Counted from the stretch's first letter, positions 1-8,698 are shown. The stretch: 64,000 bases of DNA from Kribbella sp. VKM Ac-2569 (GCF_004216905.1 NZ_SGXJ01000001.1:1426001-1490000); one strand, 5' to 3'. The notes: generated by a model not told the origin, from the sequence alone. Numbers and translations are program-made.

Positions 1-769
1 CGATGTCGACGCGGTAGTTCGGGTACCGGTCGAGCATCTGCTCAACCCAGTCGAGGTTCTCCGCCAGGCAGCCGACGTGGGCACCGATGAACCGCACCCG
101 CGGGTGCGCAGCGACGACGGCCTCGAACGCGTCCAGGAGGCGCTGCAACGGCGGGAACTCGGGTCCGTAGAAGTGCCAGTCGGGATGCCGCAGCAGCTCC
201 TCGAGCCTTTCGTTGTTGGCATCGAGCGGCTGGAAGAACGCCGCCGGATCGGCGGTGTGGATCAGCGCGGGGACACCGGTCTCGGCGAGTGCGTCCCACA
301 ACGGCTCCAGCCGCTCGTCGTCGAGGAAGATCAGCTCGTCCCGCTCATCGCGTACGCGGAGCCCGATGTCCTTCCAGAGCTTGAGCCCGGCGGCTCCACG
401 GCGTACCGAGTCGGCCAGTGAGGCGGCCATCCGGTCACCCCAGCCGGGTGTGGACGTGTCGTTCCAGTCCACCCGTGCGAACGTGACGAACCGCCCGGGG
501 TACTTACGGTCGTAGCGCTCGAGGTTTGCCTCGAGCTCGTCGGTCCACTCACCGTCGAGGTTCACGATGGTCGCGACGCCGGCGGCGTCCATCATCGCGA
601 TCAACGCGTCCGGGTCCGGCGCTCGCCAGACTCCGGTCAGCCGGCGGCCGAGGTGATTGTGTACGTCGACGATCGGAGCGGCGGGCTCGGTCACGTGCGT
701 TGTCTGGGCGGTCATCATCGACACCGGAGCAAAGTCGCGCAGGCGGACATCGGCGAGTGGCTCGGACAT
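1..769 (-). CDS. Amidohydrolase-family protein (3' end cut by window edge)
   Basis: TIM-barrel metal-dependent hydrolase of the amidohydrolase-2 type. The reverse frame is open from an ATG at 769 to the window edge, so the C-terminus is missing. The start is preceded by GAGGG six bases upstream. The N-terminal metal motif reads IVDVHNHLG near residue 35. Further on come GLKLWKDIG, an ALIHTAD strand and FIGAHVG, the barrel histidines expected of this superfamily. Substrate is not predictable; relatives are common near carbohydrate genes and often hydrolyse lactones or decarboxylate ring acids. It does not show the IDAHQHFW start typical of COG3618 sugar lactonases, so a fuconolactonase role is not supported. 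There is no partner gene downstream within view. Confidence 0.8.
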   Translation of the reverse strand, partial: MSEPLADVRLRDFAPVSMMTAQTTHVTEPAAPIVDVHNHLGRRLTGVWRAPDPDALIAMMDAAGVATIVNLDGEWTDELEANLERYDRKYPGRFVTFARVDWNDTSTPGWGDRMAASLADSVRRGAAGLKLWKDIGLRVRDERDELIFLDDERLEPLWDALAETGVPALIHTADPAAFFQPLDANNERLEELLRHPDWHFYGPEFPPLQRLLDAFEAVVAAHPRVRFIGAHVGCLAENLDWVEQMLDRYPNYRVDI

Positions 770-1001
770 AGATCCCTCAATTCGCGAGTGCGAGATTTCG
801 GGACGACGCTAGGTCCGGCACTTCACCGGCAACAGAAAACGCTCACTCCAACTGATCGGATGGAGCTGAGTCCGAAAGACTTCTGCGCGATGTCGTTTGC
901 TCTCCGTGCCTGGTGGGGCGGGCCGTCGTTTGAACGAGGTTCGGTGCGGGTGTTAGGTGGAGACAACATCAGCTCGGTGGCTCATCGGAAGGACACACCG
1001 G

Positions 1002-1874
1002 ATGGAACTCGGTCTGCAGATTCCTGACTTCACCTGGCCGAACGGTGCGACCGCCCTCGGGCCTGAGCTCGCGGCAGTCGCCCGCACGGCCGACCAGGCC
1101 GGCTTCGGCTACGTGGCGGTGATGGATCACTTCTTCCAGATCCGTGGTGTGGGGCCGGCAGAGCACGACATGCTGGAGGCGTACACGACGCTCGGATTCC
1201 TGGCCGCTCACACCGAACGCGCCAAACTGCTCACCGTCATCACCGGCGTGCACTACCGGCATCCGGCCCTGCTCGCGAAAGCGATGACCACGCTCGACGT
1301 GCTGTCCGGCGGCCGCGCCATGATCGGGCTCGGCGCCGGCTGGAACGAGGAGGAATCGCGTGGTCTCGGCTTCCCGTTCCCGCCGGTCGCGGAGCGATTC
1401 GAGCGGCTGGAGGAGACGCTCCAGTACCTGCTGCAGATGTGGTCCGACAACGACGGTCCGTTCAACGGGCAGCACTACCAGGCCGAACGGCTGATGAACG
1501 TCCCGCAAGCGCTCAGCAAGCCGCATCCGCCGATCATGGTCGGCGGTGGTGGCGAGAAGAAGACGCTGCGCCTGGTGGCCAAGTACGCACAGGCGTGCAA
1601 CGTGTTCAACACCCCAGATCTCGAACACAAACTCGACGTCCTCAAACAGCACTGCGAGAACGAGGGCCGCGACTACGACGACATCACCAAGACCGTCTAC
1701 CACCTGATCGACACCGGCGAGAACGGCGAGAAGACCAGCGAACTCATCGACGAACTCGGCCGCCTCCACGGCCTAGGCTTCAGCGCCGCCATCGGCATGG
1801 TCCCCCAGGTCCCACGCCTCGACGTACTGGAACGCATCGGCTCGGACGTCATCCCGGTCGCCTCAGCCTTCTGA
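1002..1874 (+). CDS. LLM-class F420-dependent oxidoreductase
   Basis: Luciferase-like TIM-barrel oxidoreductase of about 290 residues, expected to use coenzyme F420. Start ATG 1002 (MELGLQIPDF) is chosen because GGAAGGA lies about eight bases upstream and homologues begin here; the open frame extends upstream to 957 without a good ribosome site. Family marks are the FGYVAVMDHF stretch, the TERAKLLTVITGVHYRHPA segment, RAMIGLGAGWNEEE, and PIMVGGGGEKKTLRLVA near residue 180. This matches the actinobacterial TIGR03560-like subgroup. The substrate is unknown. The gene stands alone: its upstream neighbour is divergent and its downstream neighbour convergent, with only 17 bases between the stop codons. 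Confidence 0.85.
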   Translation: MELGLQIPDFTWPNGATALGPELAAVARTADQAGFGYVAVMDHFFQIRGVGPAEHDMLEAYTTLGFLAAHTERAKLLTVITGVHYRHPALLAKAMTTLDVLSGGRAMIGLGAGWNEEESRGLGFPFPPVAERFERLEETLQYLLQMWSDNDGPFNGQHYQAERLMNVPQALSKPHPPIMVGGGGEKKTLRLVAKYAQACNVFNTPDLEHKLDVLKQHCENEGRDYDDITKTVYHLIDTGENGEKTSELIDELGRLHGLGFSAAIGMVPQVPRLDVLERIGSDVIPVASAF

Positions 1875-1891
1875 CGCCGCAATACGGGTGG

Positions 1892-3172
1892 CTAGTGCTC
1901 TCGTGCCAGGTACGGAATGGTTTGTGGTCCTTCCGGGAGGACGCACATCGTCGCGCCCGGGCCGGCGGCCGCGAGGGCCTCGGCGGCGGTTGCCGAGATG
2001 TCGTGCGTCTGCTCGAGCTGGACGGCGGCGAGGTCCGCGTCGCTCAGGAATCCGGTGTGCATGACGACTCGGTTCGCCGACTGGATCTTGGCCTGGATCT
2101 GTATCTGCCATTGATCGGGAACGGTGACCGACCGGGACGCGATCTCAGCCAGCAGCGCTTGTGGTGAGCCGGCCGACTCGAGCGTCTTGCGGTACAGACC
2201 ATGGTCCGGGAAGCCGTCACGGCACTCCGCCGCACAGATGATCGTTCCACCCGGCCGGACGACTTGATAGGCGGCCGACATGCCCTTGACGGATTGGTAC
2301 AGGTTCTGGTCGAGCGGGAACCCGGAGTTCGTGGTCACGACGACGTCGAACCGTCTGTCGACGGGCCGCATCGCGATGTGGCGCGCGAAGGACGCCGCGG
2401 CCGCGTGCATCGGCAGCAGATCACCACCGAACGCCGCGACGATGTCCTTGTCCCGATTCAGTACGACGTCCAGCGCGAACGTCACTCCGGTCGCCTCGGA
2501 GATGGCTCGTACGTCGTCGTGAACCGGGTTGCCCTTCGTGACACCCCAGGTCGCCCTCGAGTCACCGATCCTCGACGCGTCGTGCAGGACGAGGACCGTC
2601 TCCAAGCCGGCGAGGCCGGGCGCCACCAGCTTCGGACCTCCGGAGAAGCCCGCGAAGAAGTGCGGCTCGACGAAACCGGTGGTGATCCTTACGTCCGCCT
2701 CGGTCCACTCCCGGTTCAGCCACACCGGTACGCCGTTGCCGTGCGTGCCGCGCCAGACCAGCTGTGACGAGTCCCGGCCGTCATGGTTCACGACCCGCAC
2801 GGATTCGACGACATCGTCGCCGAACATGAGCCGGAGTTCGGCTTCCGTGTTTCCGCGATGGGTGCCGGTAGCAACCAGGACCACGATGTCACCTGGGGCC
2901 ACGATTCCATCCAGCTCCTCGATGATGGCAGGGATCATCAACTGCCGCGGCTGTGGCCGGGTACCGTCGCAGGCGGAGATGGCGACCGATTGCCCTGGGC
3001 GAACCCGCTCACGCAGCGGCGGTCCTGCCACGGGCTCCCGCAGCGCCGCGCGAAGGGCCTTCATCTGGTCGGCAGCCGCGACACTGTGCACGGGTTCGAC
3101 AATCGTCGTCGCTTCCGGGTCTACTGCCAGTCGCAACCCGCTGTCGCCGTACGCCAGTCGAACGTCGGTCAT
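1892..3172 (-). CDS. LarA-family nickel-pincer racemase/epimerase
   Basis: A 426-residue homologue of lactate racemase LarA (DUF2088 family), which inverts alpha-hydroxy acids using a nickel-pincer nucleotide. The residues known from Lactobacillus LarA are all present with an almost constant offset: D69 and R72 in ACDGTRP, H105 in ATGTHR, H171 and K181 in EPHFFAGFSGGPK, H197, then Q293 and K296 in NLYQSVKG. The cofactor pocket and both catalytic histidines therefore look intact. Start ATG 3172 overlaps the GH127 stop as TGATG, with GGGAG eight bases upstream, so the pair is translationally coupled. The neighbour suggests a sugar-acid substrate (for example C2 epimerisation of an aldonate) rather than lactate; this is inference. 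No larB, larC or larE for cofactor synthesis is in the window. Confidence 0.85.
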   Translation of the reverse strand: MTDVRLAYGDSGLRLAVDPEATTIVEPVHSVAAADQMKALRAALREPVAGPPLRERVRPGQSVAISACDGTRPQPRQLMIPAIIEELDGIVAPGDIVVLVATGTHRGNTEAELRLMFGDDVVESVRVVNHDGRDSSQLVWRGTHGNGVPVWLNREWTEADVRITTGFVEPHFFAGFSGGPKLVAPGLAGLETVLVLHDASRIGDSRATWGVTKGNPVHDDVRAISEATGVTFALDVVLNRDKDIVAAFGGDLLPMHAAAASFARHIAMRPVDRRFDVVVTTNSGFPLDQNLYQSVKGMSAAYQVVRPGGTIICAAECRDGFPDHGLYRKTLESAGSPQALLAEIASRSVTVPDQWQIQIQAKIQSANRVVMHTGFLSDADLAAVQLEQTHDISATAAEALAAAGPGATMCVLPEGPQTIPYLAREH

Positions 3173-5085
3173 CAAGGCATCTCCCGATCAGTGGCTCTTT
3201 GGGCGTGCAGGGGGAAGTAGACGGTGTACGGTTCGTCGCGGATTTCGGCGAGGGGAACGAATCGGATGCCTGTGGGCTGACCGATGGTTCGGTAGGTTCC
3301 CGTCCGCCACCAACTGTGGTGTCGTTCCTGGTCGGGTGTGAGGAAACTCGCCGGCTCGTCCGGTTCGCCGTACAGGATGGACTCTTGGCTCGTCAGACCG
3401 GCAAGGACCACTGGGCCGTCGAGCACCGCGACCGTATCGGGTCGATCCGCCAGCGGCACTGTGCTCAACCCTGACGACACGGTCAGCCGAAGACGCTGGT
3501 TGCTCCAGACCTCTGAGGCGACAATCCAGCCGTCGTCCACAGCCACCGGCACCGACTTGCCCTCGATCTCGAGCATCGGTGCCCCGAGTACCCACGATGG
3601 AACCCGAAGCCTGATCTCGAACCTCGACGGCCGATCGCAGTCAACGTCGACAACGTAGACGCGGTGGTTCGGCCGCCGTGGCGGTAGCGGCCGTGACAGC
3701 AGTTCCTGGATTCCGGCGGCACCGTGGAGGGTCTGTCGTTGCCCGAGGACGACCCCTTCCTCGGGGTCGGCTGCGATGGTGAGCTGCACACTTCCGCCGA
3801 ACAGATCGGGCCACGTCGTGACCGAGTTCAGGTACTGGCTGATCGAGATCCCGGTGCCGTCGACGTACAGCGCGGCCTCGTCGATCGAGGCGTGTGCCTG
3901 GAGCAACGTTCCGTGGCAGCACCAGAAGTCCTCGGCCGGCCGGCCCCACTGCTTGCGGCTTCCGGCTGCCAAGGGCAGGAAGTACGCCGGCATTCCGGTA
4001 TCGGGGTGCTGCTGCGCCCAGATGCCGTTGAGCAGGTTGCGCTCCCAGTAGTCGGCGTACCGGTGATCGCCGGTCCAACGGAACAAGACGGCGGCGAGTC
4101 GCATCAGGTTGTAGACAAGGCAATGCTCCTGCACCGCATGGAGACGCGCGGACTGTTCACCGGGCGGCTGCCAGACCTCACCGCAGCTGCTGCCGCTCGT
4201 GCAGTAGGTTCCACGCGTCTCCACCGCGGCGTCCCAGAAGGCTTCGACGATGTCGCGCCAGCGCTGCACGCCAGTGACCTCCCACGCCCGCGCGGCGCCC
4301 AAGATCTCTGCGATCTGGGTGTTCGCATGCTTGTTGGTCAGCACATCGACGCCGGCGAGCAGCGGCTCGAAGAACCGCGGACGGTCGTACCGGTCGACGA
4401 GATCGGCGGCGCGCTGGTCGCCGGTGAACGCGAGGAGGTCCGCCCAGACCTCGAGCATCCCACCCGTCTCCTGGTCGAGTACGTCGTCCAGCTGCTCTCG
4501 CGACAGCTTCCCGCTCCAGTCGTGGAACCATCCGGCGAAGGCCGACACCACGCTGAGGGCCTCTTCGCTGCCGGCGATCCGGTACTGATCGAGCAATCCC
4601 ATCAGCGTTTTGTGGACGACGTACTGCGGTGCCCACACCGGCTTGCCCGCGACCAGCCGTTCGAAGTACGCCGGTGGGATGGACGCAGCCCATCGGCCGC
4701 CGTTGGCGCGCTGGCACGCAGCGAGCTCGGCGACGATCGAGGATGCTCGCGCGGCCACCTCAGGGTCCTGGTGGCCGATCCGAGCCGCTGCCGACAGCCA
4801 ATGTCCGAGGATGTGGCCACGCAGCTCGCAGGTGATCGACTCCCATCCCCAGTGCCAGTCCTCCGGCCCGTCGGTGGCTGCCGCGCCAATCGTCGTACCC
4901 CACGACCCGGAGTAGCTCCACATGCCGGCCTCCGCACGGTACGGCCGCAGCAGGTTGTCGGCGCTGAGACTCCGTAGGTAGCGCGTGTTCAGCAGCCATC
5001 GATCCTTGGCCGGTCCGTCCGTCAGCTTCGTCTGCCCGCCCGACCCAACGACCGTCCGCAGCCTGTCGGCAACAGGATCCGGCAC
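3172..5085 (-). CDS. GH127/GH146-type beta-L-arabinofuranosidase-like protein
   Basis: DUF1680-family glycoside hydrolase with an (alpha/alpha)6 barrel followed by beta-sandwich domains, about 637 residues. The zinc-thiolate catalytic centre of HypBA1 is recognisable: E320 and C322 in VQEHCLVYN and the adjacent C389 C390 in DFWCCHGT (numbered from the chosen start). No signal peptide is seen, so it should act in the cytosol on imported oligosaccharides carrying beta-L-arabinofuranosyl or related sugars. I prefer GTG 5085 because AGGAG lies seven bases upstream; a GTG at 5124 would add 13 residues but has no clear ribosome site. It is the first gene of a two-gene unit with the LarA homologue, preceded by a 104-base leader containing the conserved element at 5158-5227. 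Confidence 0.85.
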   Translation of the reverse strand: MPDPVADRLRTVVGSGGQTKLTDGPAKDRWLLNTRYLRSLSADNLLRPYRAEAGMWSYSGSWGTTIGAAATDGPEDWHWGWESITCELRGHILGHWLSAAARIGHQDPEVAARASSIVAELAACQRANGGRWAASIPPAYFERLVAGKPVWAPQYVVHKTLMGLLDQYRIAGSEEALSVVSAFAGWFHDWSGKLSREQLDDVLDQETGGMLEVWADLLAFTGDQRAADLVDRYDRPRFFEPLLAGVDVLTNKHANTQIAEILGAARAWEVTGVQRWRDIVEAFWDAAVETRGTYCTSGSSCGEVWQPPGEQSARLHAVQEHCLVYNLMRLAAVLFRWTGDHRYADYWERNLLNGIWAQQHPDTGMPAYFLPLAAGSRKQWGRPAEDFWCCHGTLLQAHASIDEAALYVDGTGISISQYLNSVTTWPDLFGGSVQLTIAADPEEGVVLGQRQTLHGAAGIQELLSRPLPPRRPNHRVYVVDVDCDRPSRFEIRLRVPSWVLGAPMLEIEGKSVPVAVDDGWIVASEVWSNQRLRLTVSSGLSTVPLADRPDTVAVLDGPVVLAGLTSQESILYGEPDEPASFLTPDQERHHSWWRTGTYRTIGQPTGIRFVPLAEIRDEPYTVYFPLHAQRATDREMP

Positions 5086-5157
5086 TGTCTTGCTCCTCGT
5101 CAGTGATGGGATGTGGCCGTCCACCCACTCAGGGTGGTGGGCGCCGCGAGAATCGGC

Positions 5158-5227
5158 GATAGATGGGATCTTTCTCCCACTTCGATGCCTGTTTCAGTAT
5201 GGACCATCCCCGCAATGAGCGCTACGA
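5158..5227 (-). promoter_or_regulatory. Conserved promoter/leader element, copy 1 (upstream of GH127-larA)
   Basis: Read on the minus strand it contains TCGTAGCGCT (5227-5218), 11 bases, TGGTCCATACTGAA (5206-5193), 17 bases, then AGAAAGATCCCATCTATC (5175-5158). The same three blocks, in the same order, orientation and first spacing, occur at 45448-45515 before L-fuconate dehydratase. CATACT inside the second block is a plausible -10 (5201-5196), placing the third block in the transcribed leader. Upstream, a dyad at about 5232-5246 has the form TNATNNNATNA. No gene on the plus strand could use this element, so it serves GH127. Confidence 0.65.
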
Positions 5228-5257
5228 CCCGAGCAATCATGGGATAAATACCCTCGG

Positions 5258-6328
5258 TCAGACTGGCACCTTCGTGGCGGTGGGGTCGGTGTCGATCCAT
5301 CCGCTGGTCAGGGTCAGTTCGTCGGCGCGGTGGCATGCCACGTGGTGGGCCGGTGCTATCTCACGCCATACGGGTGCTTCGACTCGGCACCGGTCGATCG
5401 CGTAGGCGCAGCGGGGGTGGAAGTAGCAGCCGCTCGGTGGTGCGGACGGGCTGGCGACCTCTCCACGCAGCACGATCCGTTCGCGGTGCCGGCTCGGTTC
5501 GGGAATTGGCGCCGCGGACAGCAGTGCCTCTGTGTATGGGTGCCTTGGCCGGCTGAACAGCTCATCGGTCGGTGCTTGTTCGACGAGCTGGCCGACGTAC
5601 ATGACCGCCACCCGTTGAGCGATGTGTTCGACGACGGCCAAGTCGTGGGCGATGAACAGATAGGAGATACCCAGCCGGGACTGTAGGTCCTTCAGCAGGT
5701 TGAGGATCTGCGCCTGGATCGAGACGTCGAGCGCGGAGACGGCCTCGTCGCACACGATCAGCCGCGGATTGCAGACCAAGGAGCGGGCGATGCCGATCCG
5801 TTGCCGTTGGCCACCACTGAACGCGTGCGGGTAGCGGTGCAGGTGCCGAGCACTCAGTCCGACGAGCTCCAGAGTCTCCAGGACTCGACGGCGGGCCTCG
5901 GCGCCTCGTGCCAGATGGTTGTAGAGCAGTGGCTCGAGCACGATGTCCTGGACGGTCATCCGGGGATCGAGCGAGGAATAGGGGTCCTGGAAGATCATGT
6001 GGAACGTTCGTCTCGCCGCCCTGAGCTGTTCGCCGTGGGCCGCGGTCAAGTCCAGCCAGGTGTCGTCGTCGCCGCGAAGCCTGACCTGGCCGCTGGTCGG
6101 CTCGATCGCGCGGACGATCATCCTGCCCAGCGTCGTCTTTCCGGAGCCGGACTCCCCTACCAAAGCCAGCGTCTCGCCTTTGTCGACGTGCAGGCTCACC
6201 CGGTCCACTGCGCGAACCACCGTGGACTGCCGGCGCCACAGACCTTTGCGGACCGGGAAGAACTTGGTGAGCTCGTCGACCGCGAGCACTCTGGGGTCAA
6301 CGGATCCCTCAGACATCGGCCCACTCAT
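5258..6328 (-). CDS. Peptide/oligosaccharide ABC transporter ATP-binding protein, OppF/DppF type
   Basis: A 356-residue ATPase of the peptide/nickel importer family. Walker A is GESGSGKT, the Q-loop is FQDPYSSLDPR, the signature is SGGQRQRIGIARS and Walker B is LIVCDEAVSALD. The C-terminal oligopeptide/dipeptide transporter domain has the usual cysteine-rich stretch PSGCYFHPRCAYAIDRC. Start ATG 6328 has AGGAG seven bases upstream and overlaps the end of the OppD-type gene by 20 bases. It would pair with that ATPase and the OppBC permeases on the other side of the LacI gene. With the GH32 genes in the divergent arm, the cargo is more likely an oligosaccharide than a peptide. Confidence 0.9.
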   Translation of the reverse strand: MSGPMSEGSVDPRVLAVDELTKFFPVRKGLWRRQSTVVRAVDRVSLHVDKGETLALVGESGSGKTTLGRMIVRAIEPTSGQVRLRGDDDTWLDLTAAHGEQLRAARRTFHMIFQDPYSSLDPRMTVQDIVLEPLLYNHLARGAEARRRVLETLELVGLSARHLHRYPHAFSGGQRQRIGIARSLVCNPRLIVCDEAVSALDVSIQAQILNLLKDLQSRLGISYLFIAHDLAVVEHIAQRVAVMYVGQLVEQAPTDELFSRPRHPYTEALLSAAPIPEPSRHRERIVLRGEVASPSAPPSGCYFHPRCAYAIDRCRVEAPVWREIAPAHHVACHRADELTLTSGWIDTDPTATKVPV

Positions 6329-7328
6329 CCTTCGGCTCCTGTTGCTCGTCGTAGAGGAAGCATCTGACGAAGTGGCCTTCCTCCACCTCGGTCATTGCGG
6401 GAACGGCGCCGTCGCAGATTCCTTCGAGCGCGCTGGGACAGCGCGAAACGAAGCCACATTGCGGTGGCAGTCCGATCGGGGTGGGGACCGAGCCTTCGAT
6501 GACGTCCAGCTTGTCGACGCGTTTCCCGGGGCGCGGGATCGACCTGAGAAGTTTCTGGGTGTAGGGGTGGAGCGGCTTCCCGAACAGTTGCTCCGTACTC
6601 GCGCTCTCCACCACTCGGCCCAGGTACATGACGTAGACGCGGTCGACGTACTCCGCCACGACGCCGAGGTTGTGGGTGATGTAGATCGCCGACATCTCCT
6701 CCTGCTCCTGGAGGGACTTCATCAGCTCCAGGATCTGCGCCTGGATGGTGACGTCGAGCGCGGTCGTCGGTTCGTCGGCGACGACGATCCGGGGTCTGCA
6801 GCCGAGCGCCATCGCGATCATGGCGCGCTGCCGCATGCCGCCGGACAACTGGTGAGGGTATTCGTCGTAGCGCTGTTCGGGACTGGAGATCCCTACCCTG
6901 GCGAGCAGTTCGAGGACCCGTTCGCGGATCTCGGAAGGCTTGAGGTCGGTGTGCAGCGAGATCATCTCACCGATCTGGGAGCCGATCGTGTGGACCGGGG
7001 AGAAGCTTGTCATCGGCTCCTGGAAGATCATCGAGATCTCGTTGCCGCGGATCGAGCGCAGTTCGGCGGAGTCCGGCTCATGGGCGAAGACATCGGTCAC
7101 TGTGCCGTCCTTGCGGGTCAGGACCGCGCTGCCCTGGACGATCTCTCCCGGTGGCACGACGAGGCGCAGCAGCGAGTGAGCCATGGTGCTCTTGCCGCAG
7201 CCGGACTCGCCGATCACGCCGACGATCTCGCGTTCGCCGACGGTCAGGCTGACGCCGTCGACCGCCTTGACCACACCTTCGTCGGAGAAGAAGTACGTCT
7301 TGAGATCGTGGAGCTCGAGTAGGTTCAT
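6309..7328 (-). CDS. Peptide/oligosaccharide ABC transporter ATP-binding protein, OppD/DppD type
   Basis: A 339-residue ATPase, the OppD-like partner of the adjacent OppF-type subunit. Walker A is GESGCGKST, the signature is [14 protein letters not shown], Walker B is [12 protein letters not shown], and the C-terminal domain carries [18 protein letters not shown]. It starts 10 bases after the LacI stop on the same strand, so lacI-oppD-oppF probably form one transcript from the promoter at 8402-8430. Splitting the ATPases and the permeases/binding protein into divergent arms around one regulator gives coordinated control of the whole importer. Confidence 0.9.
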   Translation of the reverse strand: MNLLELHDLKTYFFSDEGVVKAVDGVSLTVGEREIVGVIGESGCGKSTMAHSLLRLVVPPGEIVQGSAVLTRKDGTVTDVFAHEPDSAELRSIRGNEISMIFQEPMTSFSPVHTIGSQIGEMISLHTDLKPSEIRERVLELLARVGISSPEQRYDEYPHQLSGGMRQRAMIAMALGCRPRIVVADEPTTALDVTIQAQILELMKSLQEQEEMSAIYITHNLGVVAEYVDRVYVMYLGRVVESASTEQLFGKPLHPYTQKLLRSIPRPGKRVDKLDVIEGSVPTPIGLPPQCGFVSRCPSALEGICDGAVPAMTEVEEGHFVRCFLYDEQQEPKDEWADV

Positions 7329-7338
7329 GGCGTTCCCG

Positions 7339-8376
7339 TCAGTTGGGTGGCGGTCCCACGGAGTCGCGGATCACGGCCGGGCACTCGATCTCGTGGACGG
7401 TGCCGGCCGACCCGTTCGAAGGCGCATCTTCGAGGAGGTACCTGGCCGCGGTGTAGCCCAGCTCGTAGTGGGGCAGCTGGATCGTCGTCATCGGCGGGCT
7501 GGCGTACGCCGCCAGTTCGAGCTGGTTGTCGTAGCCGACGACCGAGACGTCACGCGGGATCGACAAACCCAGCTCCATGACCGCGTAGTACGCGCCGACG
7601 GCCATCCGGTCACTGCTACAGAACAGTGCGGTGGGCGGATCCTCCCCGGTCAGGAGCTCCCGGGCGTGCAGGTGGCCGCTGTCGGAGTGATAGTTGCCGT
7701 TGCGGACGAGTCTCGGCTCGTAGCTGACGCCGTTGTCGCGCAGGGCCTGCCGGTAGCCCTTCAGTCGTTCCTTGGCCGCGTAGGTCGTGCTGAGGCCGTT
7801 GATGAAGCCGATCCGGCGGTGGCCGGCGTCGAGCAGAATCTGTGTGGCGGTGCGGCCGCCTTCCTTCTCTGCCGGTATCACCGAGATGTAACTGGTCCCC
7901 GGGGCATAGCAGTTCAGCAGGACCGCACGAGTCCTTTCGAGGCTGCGCGGAGGCGAGACCTCACGGGTGTACATCGCACCGAAGATGATGCCGTCGACCT
8001 GGCGCCCGAGCACCATTTCGATGGACGCCTCCTCCATCGCGGGGTCTCCCCCGGTGTTGAGCACCGTGAGGAGGTGGTTGCGCTTCCACGAGTAGTCCTG
8101 GGCACCACGGATCGTGTCGCCGGCGAACGGCGCCGTGGCGATTTCGTCGGTGATGAAACCCAGCGTCTCGGACTTCTGCGTGCGCAGGCCGCGGGCGGCA
8201 TGGTTCGGGCGATAGCCGAGCGACCTCACCGCTGCCGCAACCCGATCCCGGGTCGGCTCCGAGATGCTTTTCGCCCGCGGGTCGTCGTTGATCACCAGCG
8301 ACACCGTGGTCGGCGAGACGCCGGCCAGCTTCGCCACCTGAGCCATCGTCGGCCGCGAGGACTTCTCTGACGCCAT
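7339..8376 (-). CDS. LacI-family regulator of the fructan locus
   Basis: A 345-residue LacI/GalR repressor. The helix-turn-helix is at residues 10-30 (MAQVAKLAGVSPTTVSLVIN), followed by the hinge segment RSLGYRPNHAARGL and a periplasmic-binding-protein-like effector domain ending in a typical IQLPHYELGYTAARYLL stretch. Start ATG 8376 has GGAGG five bases upstream; the frame extends to 8430 but that part overlaps its own promoter. It lies between the two arms of the transporter/GH32 locus and is likely autoregulated through the operators at 8393-8401 and 8510-8518. The effector is probably a fructose-containing mono- or oligosaccharide. Confidence 0.88.
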   Translation of the reverse strand: MASEKSSRPTMAQVAKLAGVSPTTVSLVINDDPRAKSISEPTRDRVAAAVRSLGYRPNHAARGLRTQKSETLGFITDEIATAPFAGDTIRGAQDYSWKRNHLLTVLNTGGDPAMEEASIEMVLGRQVDGIIFGAMYTREVSPPRSLERTRAVLLNCYAPGTSYISVIPAEKEGGRTATQILLDAGHRRIGFINGLSTTYAAKERLKGYRQALRDNGVSYEPRLVRNGNYHSDSGHLHARELLTGEDPPTALFCSSDRMAVGAYYAVMELGLSIPRDVSVVGYDNQLELAAYASPPMTTIQLPHYELGYTAARYLLEDAPSNGSAGTVHEIECPAVIRDSVGPPPN

Positions 8377-8392
8377 GCACTCCTCCACTCGA

Positions 8393-8401
8393 TTTAGTAA
8401 A
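8393..8401. promoter_or_regulatory. LacI operator on the lacI-oppDF side
   Basis: TTTAGTAAA, a perfect odd-centred palindrome in an AT-rich island of otherwise GC-rich DNA. It abuts the presumed -10 (AATCCT, 8407-8402) of the lacI promoter on its downstream side. With two flanking bases it reads GATTTAGTAAA, the exact reverse complement of the site at 8510-8520. Confidence 0.6.
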
Positions 8402-8430
8402 AGGATTGAGTGGAGTGTCGGCCCTGTCAA
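8402..8430 (-). promoter_or_regulatory. Promoter of lacI-oppD-oppF
   Basis: Minus-strand -35 TTGACA at 8430-8425 is a perfect consensus. A 17-base spacer leads to AATCCT at 8407-8402, a weak -10. The operator follows directly, which fits repression by steric block. Confidence 0.45.
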
Positions 8431-8480
8431 GCCTTCATGGCCGAGATCTGCCAGCTGTACAACGGAAAGATGCCCACCTA

Positions 8481-8509
8481 TTGACGGCCTCTGGCACCCG
8501 TTGTATCAA
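8481..8509 (+). promoter_or_regulatory. Promoter of the fructan importer/GH32 operon
   Basis: TTGACG at 8481-8486, 17-base spacer, TATCAA at 8504-8509. It lies in the only long non-coding stretch of the window (8377-8698). The remaining 180 bases of leader up to the binding-protein gene are GC-rich and show nothing else that I can name. Confidence 0.5.
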
Positions 8510-8518
8510 TTTACTAAA
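8510..8518. promoter_or_regulatory. LacI operator on the importer/GH32 side
   Basis: TTTACTAAA, the complement-strand form of the site at 8393-8401; GATTTAGTAAA and its inverse lie about 118 bases apart. It begins on the base after the -10 of the operon promoter, the same placement as in the divergent promoter. Confidence 0.6.
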
Positions 8519-8698
8519 TCGTAACACCTAGCTCATCCGCACGACCGCTGCGGAGACGCCACCACCCGCTGCCACCGATCGGCGGGCGCCCCGGACGCGT
8601 GCACGTCACCGCGCCGCCGGGGCGGGGCCGTGGCCGCCCCGCGCTTTCCCCTGACAGCCGCCGCAGCAGGCGCTGATCATCAAGGAGTTGGATCGCAG

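Noticed and set aside
1..769. Fuconolactonase supplying the fucose pathway
   Set aside because: The metal motif VDVHNHLG and overall pattern differ from the COG3618 sugar lactonases, and it is 45 kb from fucD.
8464..8482. GGAAAGATGCCCACCTATT, a look-alike of the third block of the conserved element
   Set aside because: It needs an inserted base and three substitutions, and the two upstream blocks are absent, so it is not counted as a third copy.
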